Both the position numbers and the translations under genes were made by a program. Under the pieces are notes generated by a model. That model was given only the letters and a program-made list of their open reading frames with translations. It was not told the origin of the DNA and did not search any database. A stretch of 13,803 bases of DNA from Planctomycetota bacterium (GTDB lineage Bacteria; Planctomycetota; PUPC01; JACPCR01), in contig JASLXP010000869.1 of assembly GCA_030740295.1 (NCBI GenBank), positions 1-13,803 of the forward strand, given 5' to 3'. Numbering within the stretch: position 1 is the stretch's first letter; every line of letters begins with the position of its first letter. Of the stretch, positions 1 through 6,594 are shown piece after piece.

Positions 1-532
1 GTACTTTTACCTTCACCTTTCCCTGGTCGCCGAGGTGCGTCACCATCTGCACTCCATAGCGCATGACATGCTTGATGCCGATGGCGACTTTGTCTTTCTC
101 CTTTTCCACCTCGGGCGGCTTGCCTGCCGATTCCACCATGACCATGGACCAGAAAGTGCCGACATTGTCGCCTTCCCCGGGCACGGTAATAGTGTAATTG
201 AGGGCGACTGTTTCTTTGGGCGGAATGACCCGAAAGTTGTGGCTGAGTTTGATCCACTTGGCGTTGGAACGTTTCAGTTCACCGGGTTTTCCAAACAGAT
301 TCTTGCCATCCGCACTGAAGGTGTAATCGGTCTGGTAGATCTTCGCCTCGATGGGGGTGTCGCCTGAGTTACGAAGCTGGATGATGCCTTCGTAGGTCTG
401 CCCACCGGCAACCACCTTTTCACGGGTCAGGCCGCCGATGACTGTAATCTCTGCATGAGCATTCTGAAGAACCAGGGCCCCCAGAAAGACAGAACAGACA
501 TAAAAGAACCATCCCTTTGCAGGCAGATTCAT
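1..532 (-). CDS. Secreted Ig-like, possibly chaperone-like protein of a surface-fibre cluster (3' end outside window)
   Basis: The frame is open from an ATG at 532-530 through the left edge, giving 177 visible residues; the C-terminus is missing. A GAGGAG ribosome binding site lies about 7 bases before the ATG. Residues 1-27 look like a signal peptide (hydrophobic stretch, AHA at the likely cleavage site), so the product is exported. The mature part is beta-strand rich: a first strand around EITVIGGLTREKVVAG, then QLRNSGDTPIEAKIYQTDYTF, then a proline-led segment (VIPPKETVALNYTITVP) and GTFWSMVMVE. This order of strands recalls the N-terminal Ig domain of PapD-like pilus chaperones and of DUF916-type surface proteins, but no family signature is certain. 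It is the last visible gene of a run of five secreted proteins, 59 bases after the preceding one. Assembly chaperone or cell-surface anchor are both possible. That it is a real exported protein is well supported; the function is inferred. Confidence 0.7.
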   Translation of the reverse strand, partial: MNLPAKGWFFYVCSVFLGALVLQNAHAEITVIGGLTREKVVAGGQTYEGIIQLRNSGDTPIEAKIYQTDYTFSADGKNLFGKPGELKRSNAKWIKLSHNFRVIPPKETVALNYTITVPGEGDNVGTFWSMVMVESAGKPPEVEKEKDKVAIGIKHVMRYGVQMVTHLGDQGKVKVKV

Positions 533-591
533 GGCAAGACTCCTCAGATTCAATGAAAAGATCTGTCTCGCTTCTGTATCCACGTTTCTCG

Positions 592-1071
592 TCAGATGTC
601 AACAATCGTGAAGACGATTGCTGTACTGTAAACCGCCGGGGGGATGGTCAAAGAGACCCCGGTGACTCTCGCCTGCACGCGGAGGAAAGATCTGTCGTTA
701 CTTCCGTTGAAGAACGTCTTGTCTGTATTGGTGACTTCCTGGAACGTTGTTCCTCCCGATACCGTTCCCGTGCCAAACCCGTTTGAAGTGCGTTTCACGA
801 ACAGCTTCAGAGCCGTATCCCAGTTTGTGTCGTTCTTTCTGACATCCACCCGCCAGGCGTCCTGGACGGCGGTGTTTCCGAAGCCGGTGATTCTCAGGGT
901 GTACTGGCCATTCGTGCTGGTGTAGGTGGATTCGAGGTCGCTGCCCGCGCCAGCGGTGAGGTCGGCCTCGTTCACACGTTCAGACCAGTTGCCCCTGACT
1001 CTGATGGATGGCGTCTGCGCCGCAAGGGAGCAGTAAAACACCGGCATCAGGAGGAGTAGAATCCAACGCAT
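592..1071 (-). CDS. Secreted beta-rich protein, putative minor fibre subunit
   Basis: This 159-residue protein starts with a clear signal peptide (RWILLLLMPVFYCSLAAQ), so it is exported. The mature region has alternating hydrophobic residues and aromatic strands: WRVDVRKNDTNWDTALKLFV, then a Gly/Thr-rich turn region, then FFNGSNDRSFLRVQARVTG. It ends with VSLTIPPAVYSTAIVFTIVD. A closing strand of the form Y-S-x-x-V-x-F/Y-T is common at the end of pilus-subunit and spore-coat-U-like domains, which suggests a structural subunit. It is not a clear paralogue of the three genes upstream: it lacks their LNYTHN and NDIS motifs and their mature-region cysteine. The ATG is 3 bases after the stop of the preceding gene and has no good ribosome binding site of its own, so translational coupling is likely. 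A tip or adaptor subunit is a guess. I do not recognise a named family. Confidence 0.72.
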   Translation of the reverse strand: MRWILLLLMPVFYCSLAAQTPSIRVRGNWSERVNEADLTAGAGSDLESTYTSTNGQYTLRITGFGNTAVQDAWRVDVRKNDTNWDTALKLFVKRTSNGFGTGTVSGGTTFQEVTNTDKTFFNGSNDRSFLRVQARVTGVSLTIPPAVYSTAIVFTIVDI

Positions 1072-1074
1072 GAA

Positions 1075-1572
1075 TTACTCGGTGGTCGTGAAGGTGACTC
1101 GAATGACAAAATCCGTATCGGTGTCCAAGGGAGTACCGTCTGTCGTGCAGGTAGCCGCGTATTGGACATCTTTATCCGTCACCTTGCCGGGTGTGATTCC
1201 TGAGAGGACGGTCTTCGCGCCCTGGATATTTCCATTAGAGAGAATCGTCTGAATCCCAGCGCCGCCGGCGACGTTTATCGTCAGCGAAATATCGTGACCT
1301 GATGGGTTACCTGCCGGCCGCACCTCTGCTGAAATCTTCTTGGTTTTCGGGCCGTTGTGAGAATAGTTCAGCTTACCCGGCGAAGCACTGGTGCCGTTGA
1401 ATATGTTCGAGCCAGATACGCCGTCCATTGAGATGACACCGGGATTAGAAACGTCGAGCGCGTCCACCTCCCGGATGTTGATGCGGACGTTGCCGGTATC
1501 GCTTTTTGCGGCCAGCAGCAATGAGATGGGGAGGATGATGGCTGAAGACAGGAGAACCCGGAATGGGGTCAT
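1075..1572 (-). CDS. Secreted fibre-subunit-like protein, paralogue 3
   Basis: This 165-residue exported protein is a paralogue of the products at 1569-2063 and 2221-2724. Residues 1-23 form a signal peptide (hydrophobic core SSAIILPISLLLAA). The mature part begins KSDTGNVRINIREVDALDV, aligning with the SDT...V-x-V...VD-x-L start of its paralogues. It then has LNYSHN, HDISLTINV, a GITPGKVTDKDVQY strand, one cysteine in AATCTTDGT, and a final strand ending TFTTTE. I chose the ATG at 1572-1570 because it overlaps the upstream stop codon as ATGA and directly precedes the signal peptide; a longer upstream reading would run back into the neighbouring gene. The overlap implies translational coupling. 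Structural subunit of an extracellular polymer is inferred from export, small size, beta-strand pattern and tandem paralogy. Confidence 0.8.
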   Translation of the reverse strand: MTPFRVLLSSAIILPISLLLAAKSDTGNVRINIREVDALDVSNPGVISMDGVSGSNIFNGTSASPGKLNYSHNGPKTKKISAEVRPAGNPSGHDISLTINVAGGAGIQTILSNGNIQGAKTVLSGITPGKVTDKDVQYAATCTTDGTPLDTDTDFVIRVTFTTTE

Positions 1573-2063
1573 TCGTCGACACTCGTGAAGGTGATCGAGA
1601 AATTGAAATTGGTGTCTTCGGTGACAGGTGTGCCAGATGAGGTGCACTCTGCCGTATAAGAAACGGTCTGGTCCGTCAGCGTGCCGGCCTCTAGGTCGGT
1701 AAGGACATCCTGGGGCCCGGTTGCCCCCGAATCGGAATAGAGTGTTTTGGATTCACCGCGGAGAGACACCTTGAAGGAGATGTCGTTGGATGAGGGGTCA
1801 GGGGCATCGCCGGCTTTGGCCTCCGCCACGATTTTCTGGTTTGTATCCTTGTTGTGGGTGTAATTCAGCCTGGCGGTGGAGTCGGTGACCGGACCAATGC
1901 CATTCTCGCCCGGAGCCGCGTCGAGATTTAAGGTGCTGCCGTCAGTGACGTCCAGTCTGTCTACTGCCTTTACGCTAACCGTTACCCGCGAGGTATCCGA
2001 ATCTGCAAGAATTGAGAGCAGACCGAACAGCGGGAGACACAGACTGGTAACCTTCAGCTTCAT
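1569..2063 (-). CDS. Secreted fibre-subunit-like protein, paralogue 2
   Basis: This 164-residue protein has a signal peptide (residues 1-21, SLCLPLFGLLSILA) followed by a mature start DSDTSRVTVSVKAVDRLDV that closely matches the product of 2221-2724. Shared landmarks are LNYTHNKDTNQKIVAEA, NDISFKVSL, GPQDVLTDLEAG, QTVSYTAECTSSGTPV and the terminal FSITFTSVDE. The mature protein has a single cysteine, at the same place as in the paralogues. The ATG is preceded by an AGGA element about 7 bases away. Its stop overlaps the next start (ATGA). A TTGACA element about 80 bases upstream, after the terminator of the preceding gene, could give it its own promoter. It is likely a minor subunit of the same extracellular structure. 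Paralogy is seen directly; the fibre role is inferred. Confidence 0.82.
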   Translation of the reverse strand: MKLKVTSLCLPLFGLLSILADSDTSRVTVSVKAVDRLDVTDGSTLNLDAAPGENGIGPVTDSTARLNYTHNKDTNQKIVAEAKAGDAPDPSSNDISFKVSLRGESKTLYSDSGATGPQDVLTDLEAGTLTDQTVSYTAECTSSGTPVTEDTNFNFSITFTSVDE

Positions 2064-2122
2064 CTCGACATCCTGTGGGATGAATTCTCGGTATTCTCGA
2101 AACTTGAACCGAAGTATGAAAG

Positions 2123-2150
2123 ATTTTGTTCATTTCGCCTAACCTGTCAA
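2123..2150 (-). promoter_or_regulatory. Candidate promoter for the second to fifth fibre genes
   Basis: The minus strand carries a perfect TTGACA (complement of 2145-2150) and, 16 bases on, CAAAAT (complement of 2123-2128), four of six matches to a sigma-70 type -10 box. It sits between the terminator at 2164-2196 and the ATG at 2063, where a promoter would be needed if termination is efficient. The -10 box is weak, so the call is tentative. Confidence 0.4.
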
Positions 2151-2163
2151 AAATTCTGAGTAC

Positions 2164-2196
2164 AAAAAAAGAGCCCCTTCCTTTCGGAAGGAGCTC
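2164..2196 (-). terminator. Rho-independent terminator after the first subunit gene
   Basis: Read on the minus strand, GAGC-A-CCTTCC, loop GAAA, GGAAGG-C/G-GCTC form a stem of ten pairs with one internal mismatch. Seven T residues follow it directly (complement of 2164-2170). It starts 24 bases after the stop codon of the gene at 2221-2724 and lies before the next gene at 2063. It would end or attenuate transcription of the first gene and so make its message more abundant than those of the genes after it. Confidence 0.85.
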
Positions 2197-2220
2197 CTTC
2201 GAGGAGGCGGTCATTTTCGA

Positions 2221-2724
2221 TTACTCATCAACACTTGTGTAAGTGATGGTGAAGCTAAAGTCTTGGTCTGCGGCGACCTTTGTGCCGCTTGCCGTGCAGT
2301 TCGCTGAGTAGGTGACGGTCTTGCCCCCGAGTGCTCCGGCGGCGATGCCAGTAACAACGTCCTGTGCAGCGGCCGCACCTGAGTCGTCGTAAACGGTCTT
2401 TGCTCCTGCACCGTCCTGGACAGCGACGGTCAAGGTAATGTCATTTCCCGTGGCGGCAGGAGAAGTCGTTGCCTGAGCGGTGATTTTCTTGTTCGCATTT
2501 TTGTTATGCGTGTAATTCAGCACGGCAGTTGTGTCATCTGTACCGGACATGGCGTTGGAGCCGGCTGTGCCGTCGAGAGTGATGGTTCCACCATCGGTGA
2601 CGACGAGTTTATCGACGGACTTCACTCGAACGGTGACGTCTGAAGTATCGGACGCGGCAAAGATGTAAGCCACAGGTGCAACGAATAAAGCGGCGAGGGT
2701 GAGTTTGGCGAGCGACTTCCTCAT
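2221..2724 (-). CDS. Secreted fibre-subunit-like protein, paralogue 1 (probable major subunit)
   Basis: This 167-residue protein opens the cluster. Residues 1-24 are a signal peptide (two lysines, hydrophobic core LTLAALFVAPVAYIFAA). The mature protein is Thr-, Ala-, Gly- and Asp-rich with alternating beta strands: SDTSDVTVRVKSVDKLVV, LNYTHNKNANKKITAQA, NDITLTVAV, GGKTVTYSANC, FSFTITYTSVDE. Only one cysteine (C143) is present. The pattern is loosely like CFA/I-type pilins (an early ITVTASV-like strand and a mid-protein TN..KK strand), but I cannot prove homology by eye. The ATG at 2724-2722 was chosen because an AGGAGGT sequence lies 6 bases before it and the signal peptide begins there; in-frame codons further upstream lack both. 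The near-consensus ribosome binding site and the terminator just after the gene suggest it is the most abundant member of the set. Confidence 0.82.
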   Translation of the reverse strand: MRKSLAKLTLAALFVAPVAYIFAASDTSDVTVRVKSVDKLVVTDGGTITLDGTAGSNAMSGTDDTTAVLNYTHNKNANKKITAQATTSPAATGNDITLTVAVQDGAGAKTVYDDSGAAAAQDVVTGIAAGALGGKTVTYSANCTASGTKVAADQDFSFTITYTSVDE

Positions 2725-2730
2725 TTTGCG

Positions 2731-2737
2731 ACCTCCT
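2731..2737 (-). promoter_or_regulatory. Strong ribosome binding site of the first subunit gene
   Basis: On the minus strand this reads AGGAGGT, 6 bases before the ATG at 2724. It is the closest match to the anti-Shine-Dalgarno sequence among the starts checked in this window. It fixes the start codon of the gene, against longer readings that begin further upstream. Confidence 0.75.
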
Positions 2738-2884
2738 CGGGTTGGGTTGAGAGGAACAGGTGAAATGTTCAACACCAGCCGTAGTGCTGAAGCTGACCTC
2801 CCAGAGCGCAAAGCTGTTACCAATGTTGAAGTCAATGTTCCCACTTTTTGGAGTAAATCTCCTTAACTTGCCCTGCATCAACTG

Positions 2885-2912
2885 TTTATATTCTGCGGAA
2901 AGTTGATTTCAG
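2885..2912 (-). promoter_or_regulatory. Candidate promoter of the first subunit gene, with a leader of about 150 nt
   Basis: The minus strand reads CTGAAA (complement of 2907-2912), 16 bases, then TATAAA (complement of 2885-2890), which is four and five of six matches to the sigma-70 consensus. It lies in the 291-base gene-free stretch 2725-3015. If used, it would leave an untranslated leader of roughly 150 nt. Apart from a small GGAG/CTCC hairpin and the ribosome binding site, I see no clear structure in that leader. Confidence 0.33.
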
Positions 2913-2999
2913 ATGTCTAGGCGCCGCTGTTCGGGCAACTGTCCTGTAATTGGCCATGGACCATTTCTTGAACAGCATGTTCGCATTCTAGAAAATGAA

Positions 3000-3012
3000 C
3001 GCTCGAAGAGCG
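3000..3012 (-). terminator. Weak terminator-like hairpin after the phosphatase gene
   Basis: CGCTC-TTC-GAGCG on the minus strand forms a five-pair stem with a three-base loop, 4 bases past the phosphatase stop codon. A T-rich stretch (TTCATTTTC) follows. The stem is short and the T run broken, so termination is possible but not certain. Confidence 0.4.
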
Positions 3013-3015
3013 CAT

Positions 3016-4629
3016 CTAGGAATTGTCCGCGCCTTCGCCATTATTCGAGCCCGTGTACCGAATGGCCATCAGAGCGATGTCATCCTCCTGGGGTTGTCCA
3101 TCACAGAATTCGGTAACTGCCCTCATGATCGCCTGTATGACTTCCTCCGCGCCAGCTTTGATGTTCTGTTTAAGTACATCACATACATAAGGGAGCTCGA
3201 ATTCCTCGTTTTCCCTGTTCTTGGCCTCGACCAGACCGTCCGTGTAGACCAGCAGCAGGTCACCAGACTGCAGGGGCAATGCGCGCTCTTCGATGGATCT
3301 TTCAAAGATCTCGTTTGGTCCGAAACCGAGCGCCGAGCCGGTGGACTTGAGTATAGAGATACTTGGCCGCCGGGTGGGGTTGTGGACGAGTGGGTAATTG
3401 TGGCCGGCTCGGCTGAACGCCACCGAGTGCTCCTTCAAAGACAGGATCCCATAGAAGGCGGTAACGAAATGTTTGCCCTGCAGGTCGCCAAAGATGTCCT
3501 GATTAATAAGGCTGAGAACCTGCTGAGGGGAACAGTTGTCAGGTCCTCGCAGGTCGAACGCCTTCTTGGCCATGGTCATCACCAGGGCCGCGTCGGCACC
3601 GTGACCGGAAACATCCGCCACAAGAAATCCGAGGTGGTCGTCATCCACTTCAATAAATGTATAGAAATCCCCACCGAGTTGTGCCGCAGGCTGGTAGGTG
3701 CATGCGATATCAAATCCAACGATTTCGGGCATCGATGAAGGCAAGACCGAACGCTGCACTTCCTTTGCACGTTCCAGCTCTGATACCGCGGTCTCCAATT
3801 CGGCCTGTGCAGAATCCAATTGGCCCTGTAACTCCTCCATCTCGTTGCGGGCCCGTTTGCCCTCCCGTATCTCCTGCGCCATCTGTTTGAATTCTTCCGC
3901 ATCGCGGGTCAGGTTGGAATTCCTCTCAAATTCCGGGCAGTTCGTCATCAGATGGTCGGCGATGTGTCCTGGTACAATGGAGACCGTCACCTCTGTGTTC
4001 ATGAAACTGATATCATCGATTACCCGGACACAGTATGGGCACACCCAATGCCCGTCCTTATCACACTGGCTCCAGAGCTCATTTTTGGCAGCAAGCTGTG
4101 AACGAATCGACGCGACCAGTCCTTTCAACCGATTTGATTTCTGGACCGCCTCACGAATGGACTCCAGCGGCACTTCCTTGGGCAGAGTTTTCCTCGCCTG
4201 CGTACACGAACGCAGATGAAGATTCACCCGTTCGATCAAGTCGTCGGATATCTTGTTTCCGAGGGGCCTCTCAATCTCGGTGACTTTTGAGCAGTATGGA
4301 CAGTACCAATGGTTGTCGAGATCGTAGATCCGCCACACGGGCCGCTTCTGTAATCTGAAACGGACGGCCGTCTTCTCCGCTCTCTGTTTGAGCGAGGCAG
4401 GCTGAAGCATCTCGCCTTTACCGGCTTTCCAGTTATCGCAATCGTTTGAGAAGTGATCGAGAATCTGCTCCTGAAGCATATTCTCGTTTGTGCAACGGAA
4501 ACCGATGTCCGCACAATAGGGGCAGATCCAGTGCTCACCATCGATGAACATCTTCCATCGTTCGGCATGCTTCTGCAGGCCCCGATGGATCTTCTGTCTC
4601 CAGAGATATTGTTTTACTGGGTTAGACAT
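3016..4629 (-). CDS. SpoIIE/RsbU-type PP2C serine phosphatase with three N-terminal zinc-binding-like modules
   Basis: This 537-residue cytoplasmic protein has no membrane segment. Three similar modules come first, each with HWxCPYC followed by His and Cys: C36/C39/H59/C64, C110/C113/H138/C142 and C197/C200/H226/C231. The pattern CxxC-x19-25-H-x3-4-C suggests one zinc ion per module. A Glu/Ala-rich coiled coil spans about 244-295, ending in the VQRSVLPSSMP linker typical of RsbU-like enzymes. The PP2C-type SpoIIE domain covers about 300-525, with metal-ligand motifs GGDF (D321), ADVSGHG (D339), YTDG (D464) and EDDIAL (D516/D517). The family dephosphorylates serine-phosphorylated STAS anti-anti-sigma factors in partner-switching pathways. 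No STAS protein or RsbW-type kinase is in the window, so the target is unknown. The zinc modules presumably sense a ligand, redox state or protein partner. All expected catalytic acidic residues are present. Confidence 0.92.
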   Translation of the reverse strand: MSNPVKQYLWRQKIHRGLQKHAERWKMFIDGEHWICPYCADIGFRCTNENMLQEQILDHFSNDCDNWKAGKGEMLQPASLKQRAEKTAVRFRLQKRPVWRIYDLDNHWYCPYCSKVTEIERPLGNKISDDLIERVNLHLRSCTQARKTLPKEVPLESIREAVQKSNRLKGLVASIRSQLAAKNELWSQCDKDGHWVCPYCVRVIDDISFMNTEVTVSIVPGHIADHLMTNCPEFERNSNLTRDAEEFKQMAQEIREGKRARNEMEELQGQLDSAQAELETAVSELERAKEVQRSVLPSSMPEIVGFDIACTYQPAAQLGGDFYTFIEVDDDHLGFLVADVSGHGADAALVMTMAKKAFDLRGPDNCSPQQVLSLINQDIFGDLQGKHFVTAFYGILSLKEHSVAFSRAGHNYPLVHNPTRRPSISILKSTGSALGFGPNEIFERSIEERALPLQSGDLLLVYTDGLVEAKNRENEEFELPYVCDVLKQNIKAGAEEVIQAIMRAVTEFCDGQPQEDDIALMAIRYTGSNNGEGADNS

Positions 4630-4796
4630 GGGCTACAGTTGGCAGTCCACCAGCCACTGAGCGTCGATTGTATGAAGGGGGGAACCCACGTTTCCCCTCG
4701 CGGATAAGGCAGGTATTTGAAAGGCCGGATTATATACCCGACCATAAGGCGGGCAATACGTGCTCGCACGTCGGCAACTTCCTGGGATATCAGAAA

Positions 4797-6116
4797 ATGA
4801 ACAGAAACAGAAGTCGTGAGATTTTTGAAGAGAACAGAAAACGCATTCCTGGCGGTGTCGTCTCACTCAACCGGGCCGTCGAACCGACAATCGTTTTCGT
4901 CAGAGGCAATGGCTCTCGCGTCTGGGATGTGGATGGCAACGAATACATCGATTACCACGCCGGCTTCGCGCCGTACGTCCTCGGTCACAACGACGAGGAC
5001 GTGAACGCTGCCGTGCAGGATGTCCTGGCAACACAGGGAACGCTCATGGGCGCAGGCCCCACGAGCCTTGAAGGGCGACTGGCCGAGCTCGTCTGCGAAA
5101 GTGTGCCGTCCGTGGATCAAGTGCAGCTCACCAACACAGGTTCCGAAGCTTCATACCATGCCGTGCGCATCGCGAGGGCACATACGGGACGAAACGGAAT
5201 CATCGTGATGCAGGGCGGCTACAACGGTTGGCACAACGACGTGGCCGTGAACGTGATGACGCCTCTCGATGCCATCGGGCCGAGAGTGTCACCGGGTGAA
5301 TATAGGACCGCACCAATCAGCGCGGGGATCCCGCAGCATGTGTTGGAAGACATCCATGTAGTGAATTTCAATGACCTCGAATCTGTGGAACACGTTGCCA
5401 GGAGCGGTGACATCGGGTGCATTATCCTGGAACCGATCCTGCAGAACATCGGTATTGTCATGCCCGAAGAGGGCTATCTTGAGGGCCTGAGGAAAATCTG
5501 CGATCAGCATGGAATCGTTCTGATTTTTGATGAAGTCAAAACAGGTTTCCGGCACGGACTCGGTGGATACCAGGCCATCTGCGGCGTCATGCCCGACCTC
5601 TGCATCTTTGGGAAAGCGGTTGCCAACGGTTACCCGATCGGCGCCATCGGCGGGCGAAGCGATCTGATGCAGTATTTCATTCATCCTGATCCAGCCAGGA
5701 AGGTCTTAATCGCGGGCACTTACAACGCGCATCCGATACCAGTGGCGGCTGCCATCGCCACGATCGAAAAGCTGGCACGAGACGGTGGACGTGCCTATGA
5801 GCATCTCTACGCTTCCGGTGAAAAGCTCGAACAGGGCCTGACCGCCCTGTTCGAAGAGAAAGGGATGACCGCGTCCGTCATCAGACAAGGCAGCGCCTTT
5901 TGCGTTTACTTCATGGACCATCAGCCACAAGATTGGCATGATGTTGCCGAACACCACGACATGGAGCTCGACGTGCGCTACCGCAAAGCCCTGATCGAAG
6001 AAGGCATTTATCATTTCCCTCTGGCGACCAAGCAGGGCAGTATTTCCGTCGCGCATACGGATGCCGACATTGAGGAGACACTGTCCAAGACAGAGAAGGT
6101 GCTCGGAGGTCTCTAA
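4797..6116 (+). CDS. Class III PLP-dependent aminotransferase, glutamate-1-semialdehyde aminomutase-like
   Basis: The 439-residue product is a full-length fold-type I aminotransferase of the class III group. Visible landmarks are WDVDGNEYIDYHAGFAP (43-59), the PLP phosphate-binding segment NTGSEASYHAVRIARAHTGR (113-132), IIFDEV-type LIFDEVKTGFR with D245, and FGKAVANGYPIGAIGG with K273 as the probable Schiff-base lysine. This resembles HemL, but the GGYNGWHND loop and the VANGYPIGAIGG segment differ from canonical HemL. No other tetrapyrrole gene is nearby. It may act on another amino or keto substrate, perhaps an amino sugar or a beta-amino compound. I chose the ATG at 4797 because the family's N-terminus (SREIFEENRKRIPGG) begins right after it; the upstream in-frame extension is not family-like. 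The 22-base gap to the next gene suggests co-transcription. Confidence 0.88.
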   Translation: MNRNRSREIFEENRKRIPGGVVSLNRAVEPTIVFVRGNGSRVWDVDGNEYIDYHAGFAPYVLGHNDEDVNAAVQDVLATQGTLMGAGPTSLEGRLAELVCESVPSVDQVQLTNTGSEASYHAVRIARAHTGRNGIIVMQGGYNGWHNDVAVNVMTPLDAIGPRVSPGEYRTAPISAGIPQHVLEDIHVVNFNDLESVEHVARSGDIGCIILEPILQNIGIVMPEEGYLEGLRKICDQHGIVLIFDEVKTGFRHGLGGYQAICGVMPDLCIFGKAVANGYPIGAIGGRSDLMQYFIHPDPARKVLIAGTYNAHPIPVAAAIATIEKLARDGGRAYEHLYASGEKLEQGLTALFEEKGMTASVIRQGSAFCVYFMDHQPQDWHDVAEHHDMELDVRYRKALIEEGIYHFPLATKQGSISVAHTDADIEETLSKTEKVLGGL

Positions 6117-6138
6117 CACCGTTAACTTGAATACAGCC

Positions 6139-6519
6139 ATGAGTGAACCGAAGGAAGAAACGTCATTGGACAGACCGATTGAGCCTGAGGGTGGTGAAGA
6201 ATCCTCGGGTCAATCATTTCTCCATCCGCTAAGCGGGTTGGCCATTCTGCTTCTCGACAATGCGTTCTTTGTTGGCGAGCTCGCATCGCTCGGGCTAAGC
6301 CTGCCGGTGACATGCACTCTGGCCTTTCTCTCGTCTTTCGCCGGCGTTGCACTCATTCAAAAGCTGGTGGCGGGGAACGAATGGAGACCGGCCATTGCCA
6401 AAGCAGTTCTTGGCGGCGTCGCCGCAGGAGTCCCATTCTCAATCGCAGGCACGGTGGCAGGTGGAATCATCATGGCCGTGTCAGGATTGAAGGGCAGCAA
6501 GAAAAGAGAGAAGAGTTGA
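6139..6519 (+). CDS. Small hypothetical inner-membrane protein
   Basis: This 126-residue protein has an acidic, polar N-terminus (1-26), hydrophobic stretches at about 31-54, 55-77 and 88-116 that could be two or three membrane helices, and a basic tail (KGSKKREKS). Glycine and small residues are frequent in the last helix (LGGVAAGVPFSIAGTVAGG), suggesting tight helix packing. The start ATG is 22 bases after the aminotransferase stop, so the two are probably one transcript. There is no recognisable domain. The positive-inside rule would put the C-terminal tail in the cytoplasm. I do not recognise the family; it could be a small ion-channel-like or accessory membrane protein. Confidence 0.65.
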   Translation: MSEPKEETSLDRPIEPEGGEESSGQSFLHPLSGLAILLLDNAFFVGELASLGLSLPVTCTLAFLSSFAGVALIQKLVAGNEWRPAIAKAVLGGVAAGVPFSIAGTVAGGIIMAVSGLKGSKKREKS

Positions 6520-6528
6520 AGAGAAGAA

Positions 6529-6574
6529 CGGAGGAGCGGAAATCGGTCTGAGCTTTCCTCGGTTTACTCCTCCG
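6529..6574. terminator. Long inverted repeat between convergent genes, possible bidirectional terminator
   Basis: CGGAGGAG (6529-6536) is perfectly complementary to CTCCTCCG (6567-6574). Inside them, GGAAA (6538-6542) pairs with TTTCC (6554-6558). The element lies between the plus-strand membrane-protein gene ending at 6519 and the minus-strand outer-membrane gene ending at 6595. No long T run follows on either side, so if it ends transcription it may do so inefficiently or with Rho. Confidence 0.5.
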
Positions 6575-6594
6575 AATCCTCGGGAACCGCCATC

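Noticed and set aside
1075..2724. Whether the three paralogues are sortase- or lipoprotein-anchored
   Set aside because: There is no LPxTG motif with a hydrophobic tail at the C-terminus and no lipobox cysteine after the signal peptides; the single mature cysteine is near the C-terminus.
2609..2881. A 90-codon minus-strand frame overlapping the start of the first subunit gene
   Set aside because: It runs out of frame through the signal peptide of a clear secreted protein and covers the leader and ribosome binding site.
2995..3738. A 247-codon plus-strand frame opposite the SpoIIE phosphatase gene
   Set aside because: The opposite strand encodes the PP2C domain with all metal motifs; the plus-strand translation shows no recognisable domain.
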